DNA from: Azadirachta indica
Taxonomy: Eukaryota; Streptophyta; Magnoliopsida; Sapindales; Meliaceae
Length of the DNA: 64,000 nucleotides
Direction: 5' to 3'
NCBI GenBank assembly: GCA_022749755.1
Contig: CM040440.1
Coordinates: 7,303,269 to 7,367,268, forward strand
Both the position numbers and the translations under genes were made by a program. Below, in pieces: positions 38,056 through 50,523 of this stretch (within the stretch, counting starts at the first letter, position 1; each line of letters starts with the position of its first letter). The notes beneath the pieces were generated by a model. It saw only the letters and a list, made by a program, of their open reading frames with translations, had not been told where the DNA came from and did not search any database.

Positions 38056-39378
38056 ATGAGTAGTAGTAGTTGGACACCTACCTGCAATTTTGTCTCCCCA
38101 CCCTTTCAATCTGGTGATAAGATGCTTCTTCTCCACCATCAATATCTTATTGAGAAGAAAGAACGTGAAACCTTCCCTCACATTGAGTACCCTTCAACTA
38201 AGAGGGCCAGAACTGGTGAAAATTTTGTCCACAATCGGAGGATGCTTATGAACGAAGTAATGAGTAGTAATTTTCAGACCAAATTAGGCCATTATACTTA
38301 CGGGGATCAGTGTCTCTTCACTCATGGCGCTAAGAACAACCACGAACAGTCGACTGGAACTTGGAACGGAGAGGATAGATTGTTTGATGAAGTGCAACTT
38401 TGTAGAATGTTCTATTATCAGAAAACTTGCAAATATGGGGATAGATGCCGATATCTTCATGTAAATCCGGAGAGAGTCAAGGAAGTTATTAGTCAATTTA
38501 AGGATAGACCAATGGTAAGCAGCTACAAGACTGGTGGATCTTCAGGGAGTAAGAGAAGTAGGTCTGGTCGATGGGAACAGAAGGGGTTTGTTAAATCGAG
38601 GAGTTTCTGTGATCAAGTGAATCAGAAGCCAATGTGGAAAACAAAGCCTTGTAGGAACTGGGATATGACTGGAAGCTGCCTCTATGGCAAGATATGTTAC
38701 TTTGCTCACGGCCAAGCAGGTACTACTGATTTTTATCTTACTCTAATTAATGATAATTCCCAATGTCATCTTGAATTATTATTATGGATGCATTTTAAGT
38801 TGGATTATATATGCATATTTGTTGGAAATGAGATAGTTCCTTGCACAATTTGGCGGCAAAGGCCTTTAGAATAGAATTTTGACATCATCTGTATTGTAAA
38901 GAGAGACTGTAACTTGTTTTCTCTAAGAAGTGTGCTTAGATATTTATTCGAATTGGAATTGCTCCTGGTCCTGGTTTGTTTACACGGGCATTGTAGGGTA
39001 CAAACCCATCATCTTTTATGCCGCAATGAATCCTATTGAGAGAAGATGAAACAAGGATCTATAGAATCGTTTGTAGATAATTGTCAATTGCTTGATGTTT
39101 TATCATTTTTTGTTTGTTTCACAGAATTACGGCATATTGGAAGTCACAATGCATTGGAACCTCGAATTGTGCCAGAGAATACTTCAAACATTGTTTCTAC
39201 TATCAATGACCAAACTAGAACTACTACGAAGCAGCAATTGCATGGTATGAAGAGCATATTCAAGGGGAAAGAACTCAAGAAGATCAGTGGCATCTACGCC
39301 GATTGGGTTGACAACACTGGACGAGCCCCTTCTGACCTCCTTCTTCTGCATACTTACCCAAATAAAGTTGAGAACTGA
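38056..39378 (+). CDS. CCCH zinc-finger protein with a degenerate first finger
   Basis: Two exons, 38056-38719 and 39125-39378 (phase 1 junction), giving 305 residues. It belongs to the plant CCCH group that includes Arabidopsis C3H12 (At1g32360) and C3H39, likely nuclear RNA-binding regulators. Finger 2 (C116, C125, C131, H135) and finger 3 (C199, C208, C214, H218) both keep the C-x8-C-x5-C-x3-H pattern. In the expected first finger (75-90) only C86 and H90 remain: the sequence TKLGHYTYGDQCLFTHG lacks the first Cys and has Tyr where the second is expected. The C-terminus (KKISGIYADWVDN) matches the family's conserved tail. A GSKRSRSGR stretch could be a nuclear signal. No frameshift or stop is seen, so I call it a gene, though one drifting from the family norm. 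Confidence 0.85.
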
Positions 39379-41150
39379 AGTTGAATCTGACTTGTGCCAG
39401 AGTTACTATTGTAGACTTGTTGCTACTGGAAAAACTTCTCTTCAACCTTTCTTTTCTTGCGATGATGTTATGTTAGTTTTATTTCAAGGGCACATAATAG
39501 AATTTGGTTGGCTTGATTTCCTATCTTGCGGGCTCCGTTAGAGAGAGAAACAATGGTTGCGTTGTGAGACATCCCTGTTTTCTATGGATACTTTAATATT
39601 GACGCTGCATCAGGAAAATCAGTTTCTGGGTTGAGAAACTCTACTTACTGTAAGAGCAAAGCCGAATGGTTTTGCATTAGGTACAGTAACTAATGCTCAA
39701 GGACGAATATTATTAATAATAAGAAATGTTTGTAAGGCGGCTTTGTTACTCTCTTGATGGGGACGTGACATGATTCGGCACGCATGCTTCGTGTTTCCTA
39801 GTATCTTTTGCTGATGAAAATATTTTTCAGTTTTAGCTCACGTCTTGGGCCTTCGAGTACAGATGCCTTGCCTTTCCTTACTTTGATCCAACCCGGCCTA
39901 CGTTTTAAGTCCTTCGGGCTAAATGGGCTGTTTACAAAGCCCCGTAGGTAAAAAATGACAATCAGGATTGAAGATTGAGATGAATACTAACAGTTGGAGT
40001 TGCACTACCGTCAACTATACTCCAACATTTAACCGGCGGATCTAAACTCGTTTACTCGCAAGCCCACGTGGCCCAATTATGGCAAGTGAAAGCGACAAAC
40101 CAAACTCTAAATATTTATTATAACAAATAAATCAAATTTCCTAATTTACTTCACAAGAAATAAATCCAACTCCTCTGTAATTTAGTGAGTCGAATTTCTC
40201 TTACACATTTACTCATGTGATGATATGGTTGTAATATATTGATTTCGATTGACATAAAAACTGACTGTTTCGACGAAAATTAGAGGGATAGTGTTTGTTA
40301 ACAGAAAGGAGAAACCATTTGAAAAACTCATTTTACAATCCATTTCGTATTTAATTGTGTAACAATTTTCTTATTTATTTGAGAACTATAAAGTAATTCA
40401 TGAATGCCAACAGAGAGCAATGATGATAAAACTATTATTTTAGTTTGTTTAACCTATGTCAGTAACTTTAACCTGTGACGTGTGACGACGACTAACGATA
40501 CAAGGAATCTTTAATAAACATTGAACCCCAGCAGGAGTGACTTTGACAAATTTTAGAAACTGTAGCAACGTGTACGTATGCAACACAAAAAGAACGGACA
40601 AAGACGCGGCAGATACAGTAAACACAACTGCCTCATCTAAGAAACTGATTATTGAAATAAAAAAAGAGAAAAAAAAACATATTTTACAAAAATGGCTGTA
40701 AATCAGAGTATCTTCTGCAGAGGCCAACTTTCTGAATTTATACAAATGCCATATACACTTAATTAGAGAGAACAAATGCAAGAGCGATTACAATTTTTTA
40801 ACAAAAGGGAAAAAATTTTTGATGAATAATTGACACATACCGCAAGTGGAATTTCCAATCACGTGGAGAAAAACGTCTGCATGCACCGATGCAAAATGTA
40901 GACACCAGAAGTAGGAAATATTAACCCAAAATTCCTTCGAATACTCAGATAGGGGTCGAGCGAACAGCGTAAAGAAGCAATGCGTCTTCTCATTGTCGTA
41001 AAGTTGCACAAAGAATGAATAAATGAAAGGAGAAGCCAAACTGTTGCAGACCCTTAGCCACTTTTCACCGCTGGCGTCAACTAAATATGCTAGAAACTGC
41101 ATTCACGTGGATGAGAACTCAAAACTGTCTTCATTGTCACTGCAACGCTT
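39379..41150. other. Convergent intergenic region between CCCH and FEI genes
   Basis: It holds both 3' UTRs. A GC-richer patch at about 39840-40090 includes GCCCACGTGGCCCA (G-box plus site-II-like), unusual for a region between two 3' ends. No coding frame is supported there. Confidence 0.45.
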
Positions 41151-43999
41151 TCAATCTGAGTTGGAATCATAAAAGTCACTTGGGCATGGGGTCATCACCT
41201 CAGATTCAAGTAATTGGACAACTCTGTGCATGGTGGGTCGATCATCTGGGCCAGAAGAAACACAATGGGTGGCTACTGAAAGCAGGGCTTCAAGACTTTC
41301 AGTCTGCACCCCTTCACAGTTTGGATCAACAATCTCCCGCTGCCGGTCCTCTGAGATTAAGAAATTCAACTGCAGAAACAAATGTGGATTAGGAGGTAAA
41401 ACCATGTATCTATAGGAGAAAACATGAGCCAACTACATAGGATGGCAGTTAACAGAATTCTTGAGGTTGACGTGCCATCCTGCATGAATGATTCAACGTC
41501 CAACACAGATTACATGATCTTACCATTGACTTCTCACATTCCCAAGGACAACTAACAGTCAATAAACAACCATTAACAGAAGACAGCAGAAGTTCCCCCA
41601 ATGGGATAAGAACATAGAAAGTCAACTGTTTCAAGATCCATAAGCTCCTAGAGTCCTACAGCCTACAGTTTCTATATACAGGCATCCTTTGTGCAGGAGG
41701 GGATTTTCCTTAGTTTTCTTAAAAAAATCACAGGTAAACTTTTATTTTCAGGGGTATATAATTCACTTACCAAATGGGTCACAAGTCATCGCTGAGGACA
41801 TGATGGGTGTTGTTCATTCACATTGGTGCAAGAACCAATCAGGTAATCTTTTCTACCCATCAAGTGAAGAAAAAATGAACTTGTTTTTCCTTCTTAATAA
41901 CAAAGTTGGAGATTACCCACAGAAACACAAACACAAATTGGTCTTGTGTTTGTCTGCATTGATGAAATATTGGCAATCAAGGAATAATGGAGTGAGATAC
42001 AAGTAAAAACTTCCGTCTTCTTCTTTTTTTATATATCCCAAAATTGCTCAATCTTTCTATGTTCACCAAGTTTTAAACTAGGGACTATTGCTAGACCCTA
42101 AAACCTCAGTAGCCAGGAAACAGTGTAGGATATAAATATCTCATGTGGGTGACTCCCTGTGGATTTAAACTTCTGACCTATTGCTTGAATCTGATGTCTT
42201 TAACTACTCAACTCATCCACTTGGGGTTGGTAAAGATTTGTGTCATCTGGGAAGAAGGAATCATTTCTAGTGATAGGATCATGTGAATCTACAATCTAGA
42301 GAGAGAAGAACAAAATAAAGGCTTGGTCCCTCTATCTCTTTCTCTAGAAATGAAGGAAGTAAGGCAGAGTACATTTTATCTACAATCAATCCCAAGGGAG
42401 AAATGGAAACACTACAACATAGTTACAAGACACAAGACAGTTTTCAGTTTATGATAAAATGAAAGCAGCATTCTCATAAATTTTACTGCAGATAGAGCTT
42501 ATCTAAAAATTCCTTCATCAAAGAATAGAATTTCAATAACTGGTCTCTGGAAAGGACATCAGACAAGATAGACATGAAGTGAGCAGAAACTATATTTTCA
42601 ATGGGCGAAGATAGGAATCATACCCAGCCAACAATGTTGAGGCCTTTCTCAATAAATGATGCATCAGTTGGTCTTTTCCCACTTAAGACTTCAAGCACTA
42701 ACACCCCAAAGCTGTAAACATCAGTCTTTTCCGTAGCCCTGCCACTTTGCATATACTCTGCCAAAGGATTAACAAACAGACTCAAGAAAATGATACCCAG
42801 AAGATAACACGAAAGTTACATAAAACATACACTCCAGCTTCACAAGATGAAGCCAGCCAACAGAAGTACACCTGGAACCCCTCCCCAAATATTCTGATTC
42901 ATAAGCTAAGCTAAACCAAACTGCAGTCATTTAATTACCAGTAGATTTAGACACCCTTTAACTTTACAGCACTTTTCTATTACATGCTATCCATCAAAAT
43001 ACAGCTAATTTCTGATTATTCGAACATATTTAATTGTGGTCCATGGTATGAAGGATTTTTATCTCGAGAAAAGCTTTCAACACAGCCCAATGCTCCTTTC
43101 GTTCTAAAATATTGGCACAAAATGCTTTTTTCTTAATATAGAAACACAGATGTTTGGACCTTCCATTCATGATGTAAAAGAGTTTCCCAGATTCTCTTTT
43201 TTTGCTCTGAATGTTGGTAATTGTCCATTTCTTTTCCTTTTTCTGAAGTATTTTATATCATCTTTGAAAAGTAACAGGAGAAGAATGGTATCCTCTCATG
43301 TCATTGTTTTATTTCTTTTTCTGATAAATTTCAATAATTCCGGCACAACACAGTAGTCTGAATGACAACGTTATGACCATAGCTCTTTTCAATTAGCTTT
43401 GCCAAGTCAATATGATCTACCACAATAAGCCCATAACCATGTGGTCCCCAATGGTAAACAAGAAATCCAAGTTACAACTTAATTTACAATCCTTACCTGG
43501 AGCCAAGTAACCAAATGTTCCCGCAACAATGGTCGTAATGTGAGATTCTTCATCTTCTAACAGTTTGGCAAGGCCAAAGTCAGATACTCGAGCCTCCAAA
43601 TTGCCATCAAGCAAAATGTTGCTGGACTTTATGTCACGATGTATGATCCTAGGAGAACAGTCATGATGCAAGTAGGCCAGTCCTTTGGCTGCTCCCATTA
43701 TTATATTCAAGCGAGCATCCCAGTCTAACTGCTCAGATCTTTCTGTATAATCATTATTAAACATCACTATTCCGTCATATAAACAAATTACTTATGTGAC
43801 AAACTTACAGAATGGGTTTGTCCCAACACCATATAGGATGATATATGCGTGATGGAAAAAAAGGGTTGGGAGACAGAGAATTATGAAATAGAGTAAGATA
43901 TATCTGTTTTGTGTAAACTCGAATTGAATCTAATTCGAAAACATAGCACAGTGATTTCCATATTCCGGATCATTAAAAGCAAACAAAAATATCCAGTAT

Positions 44000-44033
<34 letters not shown>

Positions 44034-47000
44034 TCTACAGCTACATGCATTTGATGAACAAACATTTGTCTCAATATGATCAGGAGAATCATTTATTGCT
44101 TTGGCCCAAGAACTTCCAGATTAACTAGATTTTCAATCAGTTTGGATTAAGATTTTAGTGTGCTAGAAAACACGTCATACAGAAAGCTACACAAAATAAA
44201 TGATAGTCATGGAGATCATCTCCACTCAAAAACATGATTGTGTTGGGCTGTACAGTGAACAGCTTGATGCTCCTTTTCATTATCTATTTTGACAAACAGT
44301 CAAACATGGAGAATATTGTAGTAGAAGTCTTTTATTTAACTGCACTATAGCTTGACTTCAAGGAACAGCGACGATAAATACTGTCTCAGAAGACTTAAGA
44401 GAGCCTTTAACCCATCTCTCTGACTCTTAAGGAGATACTATCTCCAAAAGGATAAAATCTCATATTCCACAAAATCTCAGAGAGAGAATTAGAAACTGAG
44501 AGGGAATTTGGTAATATAGAATGCCCTTTAGCAGAGAAACAAATGGTATTTAATGATCTTTGCATTATGCCCTTTCCACTAAGGACAGTCACCATAGCAG
44601 CTGTCATCCAATTGAAATATAAAGTACTAGCATGACAACTTCACCATCAGATCATAATTACAAACTGTATTAGGAAGGGAAGATAGAAGGCTACTTTCCA
44701 TCTTGCTTTGCCATGATTTTTGTGCAGGACAAAATACACACAAATAAGCTAAGGACCACCTTTTAGGCCAACACCTTTTATTATGTCCCAGATGACCTTG
44801 TTCCAAAACTAAATTCTTTCTGATGTGCTGCATATGAATCCATAATCATCAGGTTAGGCAATGATCAACTGTGCCCATGATGTGTCTACAGTTTATTTAC
44901 TGTGTGGTGGAAAGACAAACAGTGACATTGGTGAATCAACAGTATCACGCATTACTACAGTAAATTCAACAAACATATTGTCACATCTATGACCATGCAG
45001 TTCATAGGATCATTGATCATAGCCAGTTAAGAGAAGGCTTCCATCCATGCAAGCATTGGGGCTCATATGCAACAAAAATTCCCCAATCACATGCCCATGC
45101 AACAAGTGTTAGGTGAAATAATTTGTTCCAACGTGCAGATAGGTAAGCAGGAACACAAATAAATAGTGTCTCACCATGAAGAGCTTCATCGAGGCTGCCA
45201 CCAGGGAGGAAGTCATAAATTAACAATTTGGATGTAGGTGAGTTGCAATACCCTCGCAAATTCACTAGATACCGGTGTTTTATGCTTCCAAGAATTTCCA
45301 GCTCCCTCTCAAAAAACCGATCAAAGCCCTCATTCAGCTTTACAATTCTTTTCAAAGCAAATACATTGCCGTCATCCATCGCAAGCTTGTACACAGTTCC
45401 AAAGCCTCCACACCCTATTATATGGTCGTCATTCAAAGTTTCCAATTTCTTTATAATGTCTTTTGAAGAATATGGCAAGTCTCCATGAAACATAACAATT
45501 GATGCACCTAAAGCAAGACAAATATATGAGTTGAGTTAATAAGGGAACTCAAGAAGGCATAAAAATGTAGATGAAAACAGCTCAAACAGAATTTTTAAAT
45601 GATAGTCCACAAGGTCGAGCAGCACCTCCACCAACATCCCTTGCCAGACTTTTACTCTCATTTTTACCAAACTTCTTATAAAGAAAGCAGCCCCAAAAAC
45701 ACATAAGTGCCACCAGAAGTAGTGCACCCACAGTTGCTGATGCACTAATAAGCAGCCTGCCTGAATTCTTCTTTCCACCTTGATTTTGAGCTACAAAAAT
45801 TGAATTACCAAACAATGCAAGTTATTGAAATCAAACATGAAAGATTGGATACAATAACATTGTCAGAAATACAAATTTCACAGCATGAAGGTAATGACTC
45901 CCAAGGACTACAAAAACTTCTTAAATCTGTATTGTAACTACACCATAAGCAGTTGTAATATTAACATCTTAATCATGAAAGCTGACCCTTTAGCATAACC
46001 AAATTGTAAACATGCCATGTGTTGTGTTCCTGATGTAGCATCAAATAGGAAGAAAGGGGAGAAATAGCTAAAGAAATAGGGAGAAAACATCATAGCTTTA
46101 TTCTTTAGTCTTCAAAGTCTACCCTCAAAGTGAAGATAAGGCCCTTTTTACAGTAGTTATAATCCTAGATAAAAGAAAAAAAATCTACTTCAAATAAGAA
46201 AACGGAAATCCTATTGTAAAATGAATTGAAATAAATAACCAAAAAAAAAATGACTCGGACAAAGAAAATAAATTCTAATCTAACTAAAATAAGGAAAATT
46301 AAAAAAAACACTAAAATTAACCAAACTTGTTCTACATCAGCTCCCCATTATATTAAGCATCAAATAACAAATTTATAATCACATTGTATTGCACAGCAAT
46401 GTACCTGAGTTGGGAGATTGGGAATTTGTTGAAGATCCTCCACTATCGTCTTTGCATGCTACATTTATTTGCTTCCCACATAAACCACGGTTCCCAAAGA
46501 AGCTGAAAGGAATAAGACATTTTAGTACTGTAACAATTTAAATGATTTCCATTGCTTTTTGCAGGAGTAAGTCACTGCTAAAAGTCAAATTAAGTGCTAT
46601 ATGTTATGTCAAATTCAGGTCCTATCATCACATATAGAGGCAGTTACTATAACCCTTAGAAAACTTCTAAATGACTCAAACCCTGTTAACACAGTAGTAG
46701 GGGAAATATGTACTTACGAGTTTTCAGAAAATTTGCTAAGCACTCCATCAGATGGTATTGATCCGACCAGAAAATTGTTGGACACATTGCTTCAGAACAT
46801 TCAGAACGTTCATTATTATTAAGATTACATTAATAGAATTCAATACGTGACTCAGTAAAACTGTATTATTGAACAGTGATATAACTTGCAATAAGACTAC
46901 TTACAAGGTAACCAGTGCCTGTAACTTCCCAAGGGGAGGAGGTATGTAACCACTGAGTGAGTTGCTTGAAATATCCCTGCAATTCAGTGTAATGCCAAAT

Positions 47001-50000
47001 CAAACTACATTTACTGGTATCAACTTTGTTCTTTTTTTTTCATTTATAGGAAATAAAACTAGTATCTATAAGTTCCCAAGTTATGTTTGGCTCCTTCTAT
47101 AATAGCGGAAAAGGAGTTCATTAGATTTAGATATTTTCATTGCATCACTTGTTTGCAAGATGAAGTACTTCAATGTTTAAGCCGTGCCAGGCGTTTCCTA
47201 AACACATCAATTTATAAATTCCACAATTTTACATCAGCTTAATCATAACTTCTTTCGAGAATTGCAAGTGTCACACCATTCAGGTCTGTACACAATCTAG
47301 CAGCTAAACATCATATGCAAGTTGAATATCCTTTCAACATGAGCAGAATTTAAATTTGCCCAATAGTTTTGAGTCAAGAAAGTAAACTTAGTAGCATAAA
47401 CTAATCTGGATCTCATTTCTACAATTAGAACAAGCATTTGCAAATTGGAACACTAAGTTTGAGTGTTGATCTATAATTTGCCCAAATAAACATCAATGTC
47501 TTGTTAAATCATAGAACCGGGCATTGAAAAAGAATTTACTAAATACGAGAAATTCCCAACAAATCATTGATTTCAAATTCAATAAAACCTGCCATGTTCA
47601 AGCCTATCCTGCTATTGAATAAAATTGGAATTTAAATTATACAGAATAATTAAAAATTATTAAACTGAAACAAACGACTCACAGTGTCAGAAGCTTCGAT
47701 AGGTTTCCCAGTTCACTCGGAATGAATCCACTTAAATAGTTACCCTGCAAGGATCTGCAGAGGAACCAAGTTCATAGTTTAGCATCAATCAGGCAAAATT
47801 AGCTATTTAAAAGAATAAATGCAAGTTCTGTTCAACAATCAAATAAATTTGAAAAGAACAACCTAGCCAAATCAAGGTAATTTGAAAAAGCAGCTTATAC
47901 ATGCCAAGTTATGTTCAAGACCAGGCAGGAATTTATGGAAAGTTTCAATCACTTTAAAAAAAATGATGGTCATTTTTGTTAATTGGTTGCAACAAAGTTC
48001 TGCAAATAAAATGATTTAAAAAATAAAATAACTGGTTAATTGCAACACAGATCCTTTATGCTCGCATAAGATTCTGATTTAATTTACCAAGTTACTTTGT
48101 CTTAAGAATTCATAAAATAACCACAAATATATTTTCAGCTATGAAAAAAGAATCTTAGCATATTATTTACTGATAACACTAACAAGAACAAGATGATTAT
48201 CAGAGATACTCACATTGTCTGCAACTCTGTGCAGTTTCCCAATTCCGAAGGAATTTCCCCATAGAAGTTGTTGTTGTGAAGATTTCTAAAGCAAGAGATA
48301 TTATAGAAATCATTAGTTGCAGCAGCATAACTTCAAGACAGCAAACATGCACCAACTACCAACATAATGAAGAAAATCACTCAAATAACGTACAAAAACT
48401 TTAGCTGGTCTAGCTTCCCAAGGTCCGGTGATATTGGTCCACTCAATTTGTGATTTGTAAGGCTCCTGGAAGTCAAGTAAAATACAACGCAAAAGAAATA
48501 AGCACTACTATTTCAATTGAAAGAGACTGAGAAGCACATAAAGTTGTTAAATTGAAGCATATGTTCATTTCTAGATTTTTCATGCCATCATATAGAACAA
48601 GTTCAGTTCATCAAACATCAAAAGACAAATACAAAATCAATGGGGGCACATAGGCTCTTAGGAAGAAAGAGAGAGAAAGCAAGAGTATCTTTGTATCCTA
48701 AAGCTAGTCAATCCATTTAAAAAGGAAACTGAATATTCTGGATCCTCAAAAAACACCCAATCATAGTTATGAAACACATAAAAAATGGTGCAGACGTTAT
48801 TTGGCAATGGAACTGAGGTATAAAAAGGAGAAAAATTCAAATATTTCCACTAACGTCAACAAATGGACTAAATTCTCCAGTTATGACCTAAACTGATAAG
48901 GCATAAAGTCACAGATCTGACCATTCATACCACCCAAAATAGCTCTTCGTTTTTAGCTTTACCGTTGTCAAAGAATAAAAAAATCAATAAACGAACATCA
49001 AACACCTTTGCTTCACCTAACGAATAACAAACCAGTTCAACAATTGGCCTCCAAGCTCCTGCAACCACAGTGCATGCGAGCAAAAGCACCTTGCCTCGTA
49101 GACAACGCCTTAAATAAAAAGAGTATATTTGGGAATTTCATTTTGTTTTTCAGGCAATCTTATATTGTCTAGGACCACAACTGTCGATTAATTTTGAGCC
49201 CTGACCTCAAGATCGACCTACAACATCTGCATTTCTAGTAAAAACTTCAAACAGCACACTAGTTCATGCCCATGACTTCAGACGTAAACTTGTTAACTGA
49301 AAATCACCAATCATATAGAAGCTTTTAGTTCATCAAAGCAAAAAGCTTTTTATTCTCCTCTTTCATTTGCACACACACAAACTTTATACATAATGTGTTT
49401 GAAAATGCGATAATAACATAATGCACATGGAATTATTTTTCCATATCATATATCAAAATTTTACTGCTTCAAATATTAAGGGACAGCAAATATGAAAACA
49501 AACCATCACTATATAAATGAAAAAAAAAAAAGATGCAATATACATATAGACTATTTTCAAAACTCACAGAGTTACTACTCTCTTGGTTATTTTATCGCAT
49601 TTTACTCCTTTCCAATTACAAGGGTCCGGATCCTCTGGTCTCCATTGAGCAAGAAAGCCATCTGAACTAACCACCACAGTCCTGAAGCTCAAAAGCGCCT
49701 CACCTGCATGTGAGGAAAGGGATTTACACTCTTAAAATATCATTTCGAGAGAAAGGGCATGATTACAACTAAAAAATAGGATCCACCATTCCTGCACACA
49801 ACAAAGGTCAAATAAATAGAGAGATTGGAGACTACCACCTACAAATGCACCCCTCCCATAAAAGAACCCATTGACCACCTAGTAAAATTAAAATTCTAAG
49901 TAAAATTCTTTTTTCCCCTTGTAAAGAAACTCAAGCACCTAAGCAAAATCACTCTTGACTTAACTTTTTTGGAGAGACTAGATGTCATTAGCACTTTCCT

Positions 50001-50388
50001 TCTTTTAGGCTATAACATGAAAGGGAATGCTTTACAATAGATGAATCCGGTATTAAGGACTTTTCCTTGGTGAGACAGATCAAATGGTAACTTCCACGAA
50101 AATATGAAGTCTATTCAGTAATAGTTCGGTAGCAAAGCTCAAAAAAACATACTTTACATAATTCATGCAGTTTTGATTATTCTGTGGGGATAAAAGTCAA
50201 AGTTGGTGATCAATGACTTAGCTTCATCAACATGATTAAAATTTACAACCGCAAAAAAATATACAAAATAAACTCAAAAACATCACCATACCATCAGCAT
50301 TGATGGCCCTGCTTTCTTCTATTATGATACAAAGCAGTAGAATGCAAAGAAGCAATGATCCTTGACATTTTAAAAGATACATGCCCAT
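41151..50388 (-). CDS. FEI1: FEI-type leucine-rich repeat receptor kinase
   Basis: FEI1/FEI2 are plasma-membrane LRR kinases linked to cell-wall synthesis and ACC-related signalling in Arabidopsis. Thirteen exons, phases consistent: 50388-50292, 49703-49568, 48465-48394, 48285-48214, 47754-47683, 46976-46905, 46789-46718, 46502-46405, 45790-45626, 45507-45175, 43742-43497, 42757-42624 and 41369-41151, giving 595 residues (FEI1 about 591). Signal peptide about 1-28; [12 protein letters not shown]-cap; LRRs encoded by five consecutive 72-nt exons; LCGKQ cap; membrane segment about 243-266. The kinase domain has [10 protein letters not shown] at 317-326, K338, HRD Asp at 433, DFG Asp at 451 and APEYMQSG, so all catalytic residues are present. 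The C-terminus [11 protein letters not shown] matches FEI. A leader intron is likely, with three uORFs before the start. FEI1 versus FEI2 cannot be separated here. Confidence 0.95.
44003..44032. repeat. (AT)n microsatellite in FEI intron 10
   Basis: About 15 pure AT units. Confidence 0.95.
46031..46339 (-). mobile_element. Probable solo LTR in FEI intron 8
   Basis: A 309-bp segment begins TGATGTAG and ends CTACATCA, i.e. the TG...CA ends of an LTR with 8-bp terminal inverted repeats. The flanking pentamers GTTCC and GCTCC could be a once-identical target duplication with one change. The interior is purine-rich then AT-rich with no coding frame. Orientation is uncertain. Confidence 0.5.
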
Positions 50389-50523
50389 AGTGGCACTCAA
50401 CAAGCATAATATAGCTATTATAAATCATCTGATACACCAAGCTCCAGAATGCTTCCTGTGTAACATATGGCTATGCGGTCAATGATGACATCCAGCAACC
50501 ACAGAAAAAAGGAACTTTTTTCC
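50389..50523 (-). promoter_or_regulatory. FEI 5' leader exon with uORFs
   Basis: A good acceptor (TCTCTGCAG, complement) ends at 50524, so 50523-50389 is probably the leader exon next to the start. It contains uORF1 (50491-50471, MSSLTA), uORF2 (50466-50425, 13 codons) and an uORF starting at 50428 that runs past the FEI ATG in another frame. A first leader exon likely ends near 51987 (CGCCAG|GTCTGT, complement). Confidence 0.5.

Noticed and set aside
41230..41415. + strand frames opposite the last FEI exon
   Set aside because: They are antisense shadows of a clear kinase C-terminus.
41689..42006. 105-codon + strand frame in FEI intron 12
   Set aside because: No family resemblance, and it lies antisense within a well-supported intron.
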